From Pseudomonadota bacterium (lineage in GTDB: Bacteria; Pseudomonadota; Alphaproteobacteria; Acetobacterales; Acetobacteraceae), in assembly GCA_021851785.1 (NCBI GenBank), contig JAJZBV010000016.1:1-60650 (forward strand): DNA of 60,650 bases, in the 5' to 3' direction. The notes under the pieces were generated by a model. That model ran no database searches and had not been told where the DNA came from. It saw only the letters and a program-made list of their open reading frames with translations. This document shows, piece after piece, positions 16,750 through 25,613 of the stretch; position 1 is the first letter of the stretch, and the number at the start of each line of letters is the position of its first letter. The translations under genes and the position numbers were made by a program.

Positions 16750-17976
16750 ATGGCCAAGGCGGAAACGCGGCAACTGACGCTGATCAATCTGGCGCATTGT
16801 CTGACGCATTACTCGCTGCTCATCCTGCCCACCGCGGTGCTGGTGATGGCGCGGCCCGGGGGGGCTTTCGGGCCGAGCTATGGGCCGATCCTGAAGCTTT
16901 CGACCGGCATGTTCGTGCTTTATGGGCTGTTTTCGCTGCCGCAGGGCTGGCTCGCCGCGCGCCTGGGCCGGAAGGCGCTGCTGGCGGCGTTTTTTTTCGG
17001 CACCGGCGCCTCGCTCGCCGCCGCCGGGATGGTCTCCTCGCCCTGGCCGCTCGCCTTGACGCTCGCCGCCGCCGGGCTCTTTGCCGCCATCTACCACCCG
17101 ATCGGCACCGCCATGCTGGTGGACGCCGCCGGCGACCGGCCTGGCCGCGCGGTCGGGGTCAATGGCGTGTTCGGCAATTTCGGCGTCGCCCTCGCGCCCA
17201 TCGTAACCGGCCTGCTCGCCGCCCATTTCGGCTGGCGTCTGGCCTTCTTCCTCCCCGGCCTGATCTGCCTCGCGCTCGGCGTCGCCTGGGTGCGCACGCC
17301 GGCGCTCGAGCATCACCTGGCGCACCGCAACGGCCGCCCGTTTCCCGCCATTCCCCCCGCTTTGGTGCGCCGCGCCGTCATCGTCCTGCTGCTGATCGCC
17401 GCGGTCTCCGGCCTGGTGTTCAACGCCTTCACCATTCTGCTGCCGAAGCTGCTCGCGGATCGTCTCGGCGATGGCCTGCTGCCGCTGGTCGGCGCCAGCG
17501 CCTTTGTCGCCACCCTCTGCGGCGCGGTGACCCAGTTCAGCGTCGGACGGATGATCGACCGCACCACCTTGAAGCGCGTCTTTCTGCCGCTCAGCCTGGT
17601 GCTGGTGCCGGCGCTCGCGGCCTTGGCCGTCGCCCATGGCATCGCCGTGGTCATCGTCGCCGGGCTGGTCGCGGCGGCGGTGTTCGGACAGGTGACGGTG
17701 AACGAAACCATGACCGCGCGCTATATCGCGCCGGAGGTGCGGGCGCGGATGTATTCGGTGCGGTTTTTCGTCGGCTTCCTCGGCAGCGCCGCCGCCGCGC
17801 CGTTGGTCGCGACCCTCTATGAGCGCACCGGGAGCCTCGTCGCGGTGACCCTGGTGCTCGCCGCTTTCGCCATCGTCACCCTGGGCTGCGCGGTGTTCTT
17901 CCCCGACCGGCGGGAGGAACTCAACCCGGCGCTTTGGCAGGAAGCCGGCGCTACCGCGGCCGTCGCGGCGGAGTAA
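16750..17976 (+). CDS. MFS transporter, Fsr-like
   Basis: This 408-residue, 12-helix major facilitator starts MAKAETRQLTLINLAHCLTH. The AAIYHPIGTAMLVDAAG segment and the following NGVFGNFGVALAP resemble the fosmidomycin-resistance (Fsr) type of efflux proteins. Substrate cannot be assigned. It is divergent from arsR across 166 bp. That gap also holds a 7-bp stem (TCCCAAG/CTTGGGA, 16678-16696). An arsenic-related role is possible from position but has no sequence support. GGGG lies just before the ATG as a ribosome site. Confidence 0.8.
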   Translation: MAKAETRQLTLINLAHCLTHYSLLILPTAVLVMARPGGAFGPSYGPILKLSTGMFVLYGLFSLPQGWLAARLGRKALLAAFFFGTGASLAAAGMVSSPWPLALTLAAAGLFAAIYHPIGTAMLVDAAGDRPGRAVGVNGVFGNFGVALAPIVTGLLAAHFGWRLAFFLPGLICLALGVAWVRTPALEHHLAHRNGRPFPAIPPALVRRAVIVLLLIAAVSGLVFNAFTILLPKLLADRLGDGLLPLVGASAFVATLCGAVTQFSVGRMIDRTTLKRVFLPLSLVLVPALAALAVAHGIAVVIVAGLVAAAVFGQVTVNETMTARYIAPEVRARMYSVRFFVGFLGSAAAAPLVATLYERTGSLVAVTLVLAAFAIVTLGCAVFFPDRREELNPALWQEAGATAAVAAE

Positions 17977-18031
17977 TTTCCCCCCCCCTGGGGCAGTGCC
18001 TACGGCACTACCCGCTCTGAGAAATCGGGAC

Positions 18032-18068
18032 AAAAGTCTTTTTGCTTCTTTTTCTTCAGAAAAAGAAG
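18032..18068 (+). repeat. Hairpin repeat, type A (copy A1)
   Basis: A copy of the 36-bp motif AAAGTCTTTTTG followed by an 11-bp stem (CTTCTTTTTCT 18045-18055, AGAAAAAGAAG 18058-18068) with a TC loop. It lies between the convergent MFS and metH genes and is preceded by a GC hairpin (GTGCC/GGCAC near 18000). It may also act in termination. Confidence 0.8.
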
Positions 18069-18085
18069 ACTCTTTCCTTTGATTC

Positions 18086-21000
18086 TTATACCGAAAAATA
18101 CTTGGCGCGGGCGTTGAAGATGACGAGCGCGCTGGTCGATTGTTCGGGATCGAGCTGAAATTCATCGGAGAGCGTGACGCCGATGCGCCCGGCGTCGAGC
18201 AGGCGGAGCAGCGGCGCCTGATCCTCGAGCCTGGGGCAGGCGGGATAGCCGAACGAATAGCGTGAGCCGCGATAGCCCTGGGCGAGCATTTTTTCCATCT
18301 CGCGATCGTCCTCGGCCGCGAAGCCGAGTTCGGCGCGCATGCGTTTATGGGTGTATTCGGCCATCGCCTCGGCCATTTCGACCGAGAGGCCATGGAGATA
18401 GAGATAATCCTGGTAGCGGTTCTCGGCGAACCAGGCGCGCGCGACGTCGGAGGCGCGGGCACCCATCGTCACCACTTGCAGGCCGATGACATCGCGCCCG
18501 CCGTCATCGATGTCGCGGACGAAATCGGCGATGCACTCACCATCCTCGCGGGGCTGGCGGGGGAGCGTGAAGCGGCAAAGTTCGGTTGCGCCGTCCTCGG
18601 CGAAGAGGACGAGGTCGTTGCCGGTGCCGGCGGCTTTCCAATAGCCATAGATCGCCTGCGGCGCGAGGATGTCCTCCGCCTCGCAGAGCGCCAGCATGCG
18701 GCGCAGCGTCGGGCGCAGCTCCTGCTTCGCCCAGACGAGAAAATCGTCGAGCGAGCGGCCCTGCTTGCGGAATCCCCATTGTAATTGATAGAGGCTGCGC
18801 TCGTTGAGGAAGGGGACGATGGCGCGCGGCACCGCCTCGATCTTGCGGGCGCCCCAGAACGGCGGCACGAGCGGCGGCTGATCGGCGGTGAGGCGTTGCC
18901 GGCGCCCGCGCGCAGCGACGATATCGACGGGCTGGAACGCCCGCGCATCGGCCTCGCCGAGTTTGCGCGCGGTGTTGCGCGCCCGCCCCTGGCGTTTGGC
19001 CTGGAGGGCGGCGAGGTAATCGTCGAAATCATTGCCGGCGACTTTCTCCATCAGATGCAGGCCATCGAAGGCATCGCGGGCATAGGCGACGCGGCCGGAG
19101 GCGTAAGAACGCACGCATTCGTCCTCGACATATCCCCGGGTGAGCGCGGCGCCACCGAGCAGAACCGGGATATCGACCCCGCCGCGGGACATCTCCTCGA
19201 GATTTTCCCGCATCACGACAGTGGATTTGACCAACAGGCCGGACATGCCGATGGCATTGGCGCGATGTTCGCGCGCCGCCGCGAGCATATCGGCGAGCGG
19301 CACCTTGATGCCGAGATTGATGACCCGGTAGCCGTTATTGGTGAGAATGATGTCAACCAGGTTCTTGCCGATGTCATGCACATCGCCCTTGACCGTCGCG
19401 AGCACGATGGTGCCCTTCTCCTGGCCGGCGATCCGTTCCATCATCGGCTCCAGATAGGCGACGGCGGCCTTCATCGTTTCCGCGCTTTGCAGGACGAAGG
19501 GGAGCTGCATCTTGCCCGCGCCGAAGAGTTCGCCGACGGTTTTCATCCCGTCGAGGAGAATCTCATTGATGATGTCGAGCGGCGCATGGGTGTCGAGCGC
19601 CTCGTCAAGCTCGGCCTCCAGCCCCTTGCGGTCGCCCTCGACAATGCGGAGGCTGAGCCGCTCTTCCACCGTCTCCGGGCGCTTGCGCTGCACGGCGTCC
19701 GCCGCCCGGCGTTCGGCGAAAACCTCGAGCAGCCGGGCGAGCGGATCGTAGCCCTCGCGCCTTCGGTCGAAAATCAGATCCTCGGCGATCGCCACTTCCT
19801 CGGGCGCGATCTGGTGCAGCGGGCGGATCTTGCTCACATGCACGATCGCCCCGGTCATGCCGGCGCGGACGGCGTGGTCGAGAAAAACGCTGTTGAGCAC
19901 GGCGCGCGCGGCGGGATTGAGACCGAAGCTGATGTTGGAAAGGCCGAGGATGATCTGGATATCGGGAAACGCGGCGCGGATCGCCTCGATCCCCGCCAAT
20001 GTCCAAAGGCCGAGCTTGCGATCGTCCTCGTTGCCGGTCGCGATGGTGAAGGTGAGCGGGTCGATCATCAGATCGGATGGCGCGAGACCATGCTGGCGAC
20101 AGGCGAAATCGACCAGCCGCCGCGCCACCGCGAGCTTGCGCTCGGGCGTTTTCGCCATCCCCTCCTCGTCGATGGTGAGCGCGATCACGGCGGCGCCGAA
20201 GCGGCGCGCAAGCCGCATCCGCGCCGCCGCCGGCGCCTCGCCATCCTCGAAATTGATCGAGTTGATGATCGGCTTGCCGCCATGGAGCTTGAGCGCGCGT
20301 TCGATCACCGGAAGCTCGGTGCTGTCGATCACCAGCGGCGCGTTGACCGAGGAGGTGAAGCGGCGGATCACCGCCGCCATCTCGCCGCCCTCGTCGCGGC
20401 CGACGAAGGCGGTGCAAATATCGAGGGCGTTGGAGCCCTCGCCGATCTGCTCGCGGCCCATCGCGACGCAGCCGTCCCAATCATGGCGTTCCTGCAATTC
20501 CCGCCACTTCTTCGAGCCATTGGCGTTGCAACGTTCGCCGATCGAGAAATAGCTGTTCTCCTGACGCAGCGCCACTTGCGCATAGAGGCTGGCGACGGCC
20601 GGCATCGCCACGGCGCGGCGCGCGACCGGCCGCGGGCGCGGCGCGCCGTGGGATGCACCGTGGCGGGCGAGCATCGCGTCCAGCGCCTCGATGTGGCAGG
20701 TATCGGTGCCGCAGCAGCCGCCGATGACATTGACCCCGTCCTCGGTCACGAAGCGCTCCAGCCAGCTTGCCATTTCGTTCGCGGCGAGAGGATAGCAGGT
20801 ATGCCCGTTGACGAGTTCGGGGAGCCCGGCATTGGGCTGGACGGAGATCAGGCGTGGCCAGTTCCGCGCGAGATAGCGCACGTGTTCCGCCATCTCCTGC
20901 GGCCCGGTCGCGCAGTTGATCCCGAGCAGATCGATGGCGAGCGCCTCGGCGACCGTCGTCGCGGCGGCGATATCGGGGCCGACGAGGAGGGTGCCGGTGG

Positions 21001-21583
21001 TTTCCACCGTCACCTGGACGAAAATCGGAATCTCTTTCCCGGCCGCGGCGCGGGCGATTTTGGCGCCGTTGACCGCGGCCTTGATTTGCAGCGTGTCCTG
21101 GCAGGTCTCGATCAGGATGGCATCGACGCCGCCGGCGATCAGGCCACGGCATTGCTCGGTGAGCGCCGCTTCCAGCGTGTCGTAATCGATATTGCCGAGA
21201 CTGGGGAGTTTGGTGCCCGGGCCGACACTGCCGAGCACGAAACGCGGCCGGCCATCGCTGAATTCGGCGGCCGCCTCGCGCGCCAATTCGCCGGCCACGC
21301 GGTTGATCTCGAAGGCGCGCTCGCTGATCCCGAATTCGCCGAGGGTGATCGGACTGCCACCGAAACTATTGGTCTCGACCATGTCGGCGCCGGCGGCGAA
21401 ATAGCCGCGATGGAGTTCGCGCACCAGGTCGGGGCGGGAAAGATTGAGGATATCGGTGCAGTTTTCATGCCCCCAGTAATCGCGCTCGACATCGAGGGAG
21501 AGCGCTTGCACGCGCGAGCCGACGCCGCCATCACAGAGCAGGACGCGATCGCGGAGGTAGTCGAGAATATGCGCGGCGGTCAT
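18086..21583 (-). CDS. metH: Cobalamin-dependent methionine synthase
   Basis: MetH transfers the methyl group of 5-methyltetrahydrofolate to homocysteine through methylcobalamin. The 1165-residue protein has all four modules. The homocysteine domain has Zn ligands C224, C290 and C291. It is followed by the folate-binding barrel (about 350-630) and the B12 domain with D734-V-H736-D-I-G, where His736 is the lower Co ligand. The C-terminal reactivation domain carries AEAMAEYTHKRMRAELGF. It is a single full-length chain, unlike split alphaproteobacterial versions. It lies 9 bp after an ArsR-methyltransferase regulator gene and is the main B12 user in the window. Confidence 0.98.
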   Translation of the reverse strand: MTAAHILDYLRDRVLLCDGGVGSRVQALSLDVERDYWGHENCTDILNLSRPDLVRELHRGYFAAGADMVETNSFGGSPITLGEFGISERAFEINRVAGELAREAAAEFSDGRPRFVLGSVGPGTKLPSLGNIDYDTLEAALTEQCRGLIAGGVDAILIETCQDTLQIKAAVNGAKIARAAAGKEIPIFVQVTVETTGTLLVGPDIAAATTVAEALAIDLLGINCATGPQEMAEHVRYLARNWPRLISVQPNAGLPELVNGHTCYPLAANEMASWLERFVTEDGVNVIGGCCGTDTCHIEALDAMLARHGASHGAPRPRPVARRAVAMPAVASLYAQVALRQENSYFSIGERCNANGSKKWRELQERHDWDGCVAMGREQIGEGSNALDICTAFVGRDEGGEMAAVIRRFTSSVNAPLVIDSTELPVIERALKLHGGKPIINSINFEDGEAPAAARMRLARRFGAAVIALTIDEEGMAKTPERKLAVARRLVDFACRQHGLAPSDLMIDPLTFTIATGNEDDRKLGLWTLAGIEAIRAAFPDIQIILGLSNISFGLNPAARAVLNSVFLDHAVRAGMTGAIVHVSKIRPLHQIAPEEVAIAEDLIFDRRREGYDPLARLLEVFAERRAADAVQRKRPETVEERLSLRIVEGDRKGLEAELDEALDTHAPLDIINEILLDGMKTVGELFGAGKMQLPFVLQSAETMKAAVAYLEPMMERIAGQEKGTIVLATVKGDVHDIGKNLVDIILTNNGYRVINLGIKVPLADMLAAAREHRANAIGMSGLLVKSTVVMRENLEEMSRGGVDIPVLLGGAALTRGYVEDECVRSYASGRVAYARDAFDGLHLMEKVAGNDFDDYLAALQAKRQGRARNTARKLGEADARAFQPVDIVAARGRRQRLTADQPPLVPPFWGARKIEAVPRAIVPFLNERSLYQLQWGFRKQGRSLDDFLVWAKQELRPTLRRMLALCEAEDILAPQAIYGYWKAAGTGNDLVLFAEDGATELCRFTLPRQPREDGECIADFVRDIDDGGRDVIGLQVVTMGARASDVARAWFAENRYQDYLYLHGLSVEMAEAMAEYTHKRMRAELGFAAEDDREMEKMLAQGYRGSRYSFGYPACPRLEDQAPLLRLLDAGRIGVTLSDEFQLDPEQSTSALVIFNARAKYFSV

Positions 21584-21592
21584 GATTTTCCT

Positions 21593-22546
21593 TCAGACGG
21601 CGAAAGCGGGCTCGGCGCGGGCGGCGGCCATCGGCCGCGCCGTCCAGAGCCGCACCGTGAGCGCGAGATCGAGGCTCTGCGCGGTAGCGAGCGCGAGCCC
21701 GGCGGCGTGCAGCATGTCGGCGATCGCTGTCTCCGAGAAACCCGGCCAGCGATGGGCGAGGCGGGTGAGAAGATCGGCGCGGTGGTGCGCGGCGAGATCG
21801 ATGAGCAGGAAACGCCCGCCGGGGCGCAGCATCCGCGCCGCCTCGGCGAGGGCCGCGCGCGGATCCTCGGCGTAATGCAGCACCATCTGCATGACGACGA
21901 GATCGAAGCCGCCATCGCCGAGCGGCAGGCGGTAGAGGTCGGCGCGCCGCACCCGGCAATGCGTGATCCTGGCGCGGGCGAGGCGGGCGCGGGCCAGAGC
22001 CAGCATCGCGGCGCTGGCATCGATGCCGAGCCCGGCGGTAATGCGTGGGGCGAGGATTTCGAGCAGCCGCCCGGTGCCGGTGCCGATATCGAGGAGATGG
22101 CCGAGATCGCCCGCCGGCAAGGCGGCGAGCAGCGCCTGTTCGAGCGCGGCGACGGGAAGATCGAGCGCGCCGGTCTCATCCCATTCGATGCCCTGGCGAC
22201 GAAACTTCTCGGAGGCCGCGCGCGCCCGTTCGGCGAGCACGCGGGCGGCGCGGCGGCGATCGCCGGCGAGTTCGGCGTCATCGGCGGGCAGGCGGGCGAG
22301 AATGTCGCGCGCGAGAGCGGCGTTTGGCCCCTCGGCGAGGGCGAACCAGACATTCGCCCCCTCGCGCGTGCGGGCGAGCAGCCCGCAATCGCAGAGCAGG
22401 CGTAAATGACGCGAGAGCCGGGGCTGTGACTGGCCGAGAATTTCGGTCAGTTCAGTGACGCAAAACGGCCCGCCCGCGATGAGCGCGAGAAGGCGGAGCC
22501 GGGTCGGCTCGGCGCTAGCGCGGAGCAGGGCGAGAAGGGACTGCAT
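21593..22546 (-). CDS. ArsR-family regulator fused to a SAM-dependent methyltransferase domain (SahR-like)
   Basis: The 317-residue protein has an N-terminal winged helix (residues about 1-90, with GPFCVTELTEILGQSQPRLSR) and a C-terminal class I methyltransferase fold (LLDIGTGTGRLLEILAP at about 145-161, then the VVMQMVLHYAEDPRAAL segment). Proteins of this build beside metH or metF in Proteobacteria are candidates for SahR-type regulators of the methionine/SAM cycle, where S-adenosylhomocysteine is the effector. The methyltransferase fold would then act as the ligand sensor. The position upstream of metH with a 9-bp gap supports this; catalytic methylation is not excluded. The ATG at 22546 starts at MQSLLALLRASAEPTRLRL, the typical ArsR opening. 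The predicted leader is only about 5 nt. Confidence 0.85.
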   Translation of the reverse strand: MQSLLALLRASAEPTRLRLLALIAGGPFCVTELTEILGQSQPRLSRHLRLLCDCGLLARTREGANVWFALAEGPNAALARDILARLPADDAELAGDRRRAARVLAERARAASEKFRRQGIEWDETGALDLPVAALEQALLAALPAGDLGHLLDIGTGTGRLLEILAPRITAGLGIDASAAMLALARARLARARITHCRVRRADLYRLPLGDGGFDLVVMQMVLHYAEDPRAALAEAARMLRPGGRFLLIDLAAHHRADLLTRLAHRWPGFSETAIADMLHAAGLALATAQSLDLALTVRLWTARPMAAARAEPAFAV

Positions 22547-22557
22547 CTCGACGTGGA

Positions 22558-22586
22558 GATATAAACATATCTTTATGTCAGTGCAA
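22558..22586 (-). promoter_or_regulatory. Promoter and operator of the SahR-like/metH operon
   Basis: On the minus strand TTGCAC (22586-22581) and TATATC (22563-22558) are 17 bp apart. Between them lies the AT-rich inverted repeat ATAAA-N6-TTTAT (22561-22576), well placed for repression by the regulator it precedes. The expected +1 is about 5 nt before the ATG at 22546. Confidence 0.6.
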
Positions 22587-22631
22587 GCGGCAACGCCCTC
22601 GCGGCCAGGGATCGCCGCCGATGGCGCCGCG

Positions 22632-23852
22632 TTATTTCCGCCGTTGCCGCACCAGTACCCCCTCGTTTTCCAGCCCCTGGATCTCCTCCGGGCTGAAGCC
22701 GTGGCCGGCGAGGATGTCGTCGGTATGCTCGGCAAAGCGCGGCGGCGCGGCGCGTGGCCCGCCGGGGGTGCGCGAGAGCTTGATCGGCGTCCCCAAGCCG
22801 CGCCAGGCGCCGATTTCCGCCACCATGCCGCGCGCCTTCGCGTGCTCGCTCGCCAGCGCCTCATCGACCGCGCGCACCGGCCCGGCCGGAAGCCCCGCGT
22901 GGAGCAGCCTGAGCGTGAGCGTCGCCCCATCGGCCTCGGCGAGAAGGGCCGAGAACGCGGCGATGAGGTCGCCGCGATGGGCGAGGCGGTCGGCGTTGGT
23001 CAGAAAACGCGGATCGGCGGCGAGGTCCGGCGCGCCGAGTTCATGGCAGAGTTTGCGGAATTGCCCGTCATTGCCGGCGGCGATGAAGATTTGCCCGGTG
23101 CGCGTCTGATAGGTCTCGTACGGCGCGAGGTTGGGATGCGGATTGCCCGTCGCGACCGGGCGGCGGCCGTTGAGGAAATAATTCGCCGCCTGCGGATGCA
23201 AAAGCGCCATCGCGCAATCATGCAGCGTCATGTCGAGAAACTGCCCGCGGCCGGAGCGTGCGCGCTCCTGAAGCGCCATCAGGATGGCGATCGCGGAATA
23301 GAGCCCGGTCGCGAGATCGACCACCGGGGCGCCCATGCGGAGCGGCCCGGTGGAGGGGTCGCCGTTGATGCTCATGAGGCCGGTCATCGCTTGCAGAATG
23401 GCGTCATAGCCCGGCAGCCCGCCGAGCGGCCCCTCGCCCCCGAAGCCGGAGACGCGGCAATGGATCAGGCGCGGGAAGCGCTGTTCCAGGCTCGCATAGC
23501 CGAGCCCCCATTTCTCCATCCCGCCGGGCTTGAAATTCTCGACCAGGACATCCGCGCCTTCGAGCAGGCGGAGCAGCACCGCGCGCCCGGCCTCGCTCCC
23601 GATATCGAGGGCGAGCGCGCGCTTGTTGCGGTTGATGCCGAGGAAATAGCTGGCATCGCGGCTGCCATCGGATTGTTCGAGAAAGGGCGGGCCCCAGTCA
23701 CGCACCTCATCGCCCTGCGGCGGCTCGATCTTGATCACCTCGGCGCCGTGATCGGCGAGGATCATCGTGCAATAGGGGCCGCCAAGGACGCGGGTGAGGT
23801 CGATCACCTTGATCCCGGCGAGGGCGCCGGGCGAGAGGGGGGGCTGGTTCAT
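22632..23852 (-). CDS. Family III (CaiB/BaiF) CoA-transferase
   Basis: Enzymes of this family move CoA between carboxylates through an aspartyl-CoA intermediate. The 406-residue protein has the opening GIKVIDLTRVLGGPYCTMILADHGAEVIKIE, the NKRALALDI strand, the VENFKPGGMEKWGLGY segment and the candidate catalytic Asp179 in GAPVVDLATGLYSAI. The substrate is unknown; formyl-, succinyl- or carnitine-type acceptors are all possible. It lies 22 bp after the CoA-transferase beta subunit gene on the same strand, so the three CoA-transferase genes probably act together on an organic acid. Confidence 0.92.
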   Translation of the reverse strand: MNQPPLSPGALAGIKVIDLTRVLGGPYCTMILADHGAEVIKIEPPQGDEVRDWGPPFLEQSDGSRDASYFLGINRNKRALALDIGSEAGRAVLLRLLEGADVLVENFKPGGMEKWGLGYASLEQRFPRLIHCRVSGFGGEGPLGGLPGYDAILQAMTGLMSINGDPSTGPLRMGAPVVDLATGLYSAIAILMALQERARSGRGQFLDMTLHDCAMALLHPQAANYFLNGRRPVATGNPHPNLAPYETYQTRTGQIFIAAGNDGQFRKLCHELGAPDLAADPRFLTNADRLAHRGDLIAAFSALLAEADGATLTLRLLHAGLPAGPVRAVDEALASEHAKARGMVAEIGAWRGLGTPIKLSRTPGGPRAAPPRFAEHTDDILAGHGFSPEEIQGLENEGVLVRQRRK

Positions 23853-23874
23853 CGCTGACGTTCCGTGGGTTCTG

Positions 23875-24630
23875 TCATCTGCCCCAGACGCGGGCACAAA
23901 AGCCGGGGTAGGTCGCGCGCATCTCAGCGCAGACCGGCCCGCGCAGCAACGCGAGTTCGGCCGGCGTTGGCGGCGGCGTCTCGGGTATCTCGGGCGGCGT
24001 TTCATAGGCAAAGCCGGTTTGTGCCGCGATCTCGGCCGGCGTTTGTCCGGGATGGCACGAGGCGAGCGTGAAGCGCCGGCCATCGAAGGCAAACACCGCC
24101 CGCCCGGTGACCAGCGCCTGCGCCGTGCCGCGGCGGAAATGCCCGGGCGGCGAGATGCCGGGGGCGGAGACGAAGGCGACGCGCGGGACCAGGACGCGCG
24201 GGGAATGCTCCTCGCGGAACAGGATCGTGCGCGGCGTCATCAGATACATGAAGGCGGAGCCGAAACTTCCCGGAAACCGTGCCTCGCTGCCCGGCCATTC
24301 GCCGGTGCCGATGAGGTTGATGTTGGCCTCGCCATCGATCTCGCCGCCGCCCAGGAAAAAAAGATCGATCCTTCCTTGGCCAGTGAGATCGAAGAGTTCC
24401 CGCGTCCCCTCGCTGAACGGATTGCCGCTGGTCTTGTGCAAAAGCGAGAGCCGCGCCTCATGGCCGAGCGTCTTGACCAGAAAGCAGGCGGCGGCGGGGA
24501 TCGGGCTCGCCGCGCCGACCGCGATATGGCGCGCCGGGGGGGCGGCCGGGTCGAGGATCAGCCGCGCCAATGTTGTCGCGAGAAATTCCTCGGGCGCGAA
24601 ACCAACGGGCGCCGAAGCCGTAATCGCCAT
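23875..24630 (-). CDS. Family I CoA-transferase, beta subunit (GctB/IpdB-like)
   Basis: The 251-residue protein has the NagB/RpiA-like CoA-transferase fold. Recognizable parts are IAVGAASPIPAAACFL near residue 37, then LFFLGGGEIDGEANINLIGTG (about 88-108) and the VSAPGISPPGHFRRGT segment. The classical catalytic Glu context is not obvious by eye, so a hydrolase-type member of the IpdAB group is possible as well as a true transferase. The ATG at 24630 overlaps the alpha-subunit stop (TGATG). Partner of the gene at 24630-25451. Confidence 0.8.
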   Translation of the reverse strand: MAITASAPVGFAPEEFLATTLARLILDPAAPPARHIAVGAASPIPAAACFLVKTLGHEARLSLLHKTSGNPFSEGTRELFDLTGQGRIDLFFLGGGEIDGEANINLIGTGEWPGSEARFPGSFGSAFMYLMTPRTILFREEHSPRVLVPRVAFVSAPGISPPGHFRRGTAQALVTGRAVFAFDGRRFTLASCHPGQTPAEIAAQTGFAYETPPEIPETPPPTPAELALLRGPVCAEMRATYPGFCARVWGR

Positions 24631-25451
24631 CACGCCGGCTCGTGCGCCGGCATCAGGCGCTGTTCGAGAAAAGCGGCGAATCCCTCGGCGCTGCGCGCGG
24701 CGCGGGCGTAATCGCGCAACACCGTGGTCTCGGCCGGGTATTCATCGAGGAGCGCCAAAGGCGCCGCGCCGCGCGCGGCCTGCGCGATGCCGGTGACATA
24801 GGCGCCACTGATGACCCCAGGCGCGAGGCGCTCATCCTCCAGCATGTCGCCACTGATCCGCCGCTCGACGCTGACCAAAGAATCGCGCGCGGCATGCGCC
24901 ATGGTCGCGAGTTCCCGCCGCCGCCCGACCCAGACATTGCCCGCCTCATCGGCGAGCGCCGCGTGAAACAGCGCGAAATCGGGCCTGACCGCCGGGATCA
25001 GCAGGATCGGATCGGGCTCGGCGGCGAAGGGATTGTCGATCACCCGCCAATCCGGGCGATGGGCGAGCACGTCACTCCCGAGCACGCCACGCAGCGGCAT
25101 GAACGGCACCCCCTTTTCGGCGGCTTGCAGCGCGGTGTGGATCGCCGGACACGTGGCGTCACGCACGATCAGGGTGCCGGCGGCGAGAGCGGCGGTGAAA
25201 CGCGGCGCGGTGCCGGCCTCGCCGAGGCTCACGGCGGAGGTCTCGATCTCGGCGACACATCCCGCCCCGATCAGAAGATCGGCGAGAAACCCGCCGACCG
25301 GGACGCAAAACAGGCGCAACCCACGCGCGCGCCGCCGGATCAGCGCCAGCGTCAGCGCGACCGAGCCCAGCGAATTATCCGGCGGCAGCGCGATCAACGC
25401 GCCATCGGGCACACGAGCGGCGAGATCATCGGGCGAAAGCGCTCCGGCCAT
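24630..25451 (-). CDS. Family I CoA-transferase, alpha subunit (GctA/IpdA-like)
   Basis: The 273-residue protein has the alpha-subunit pattern: VPDGALIALPPDNSLGSVAL, then LIGAGCVAEIETSAVSLGEAG and PAVRPDFALFHAALADEAGNVWVG, where D-x-A-x-x-H-x-x-x-x-D-x-x-G-N is the family hallmark. The ATG at 25451 has a strong AGGAGG ribosome site 5 nt upstream. It is preceded by the composite hairpin element that separates it from accC. Substrate not determinable; IpdA-like ring-opening hydrolases of steroid degradation share this fold. Confidence 0.8.
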   Translation of the reverse strand: MAGALSPDDLAARVPDGALIALPPDNSLGSVALTLALIRRRARGLRLFCVPVGGFLADLLIGAGCVAEIETSAVSLGEAGTAPRFTAALAAGTLIVRDATCPAIHTALQAAEKGVPFMPLRGVLGSDVLAHRPDWRVIDNPFAAEPDPILLIPAVRPDFALFHAALADEAGNVWVGRRRELATMAHAARDSLVSVERRISGDMLEDERLAPGVISGAYVTGIAQAARGAAPLALLDEYPAETTVLRDYARAARSAEGFAAFLEQRLMPAHEPA

Positions 25452-25486
25452 GGTTTCCTCCTGCATCGATGAGGACAAGTGAAGCA

Positions 25487-25608
25487 CTTCTTTTTCTGAA
25501 GAAAAAGAAGCAAAAAGACTTTCTTCCCGTTGCGCGGTGCCTGCGGCACCGCGCGTGATCGGCAAAGGGATAGAAGTTTTTTTGGTTCTTTTTTTTACAA
25601 AAAAGAAC
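25487..25608 (-). repeat. Composite hairpin-ended element, copy 1 (A2 + B1)
   Basis: A type A hairpin in reverse orientation (25487-25522) and a type B hairpin in forward orientation (25574-25608) bound a 51-nt core. The core contains a perfect 10-bp stem, GCGCGGTGCC/GGCACCGCGC (25532-25554). The unit is 122 bp long, with the stems at its outer ends. It sits between accC and the CoA-transferase genes and may terminate accC transcription. Confidence 0.75.
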
Positions 25609-25613
25609 AAACT

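Noticed and set aside
16750-17976. MFS gene as part of the arsenic operon
   Set aside because: It is divergent from arsR, shares no operator-like repeat at its own start and has no arsenic-transporter signature; position alone is not enough.
18785-22405. Very long open frame (about 1200 codons) antisense to metH and its regulator
   Set aside because: It is a shadow of high-GC codon use in metH: composition is Arg/Asp/His/Gly-rich without domains, it runs across two genes, and metH is complete and certain. The same applies to long antisense frames at 29348-31333, 7167-9140, 56239-58422 and 1981-3165.
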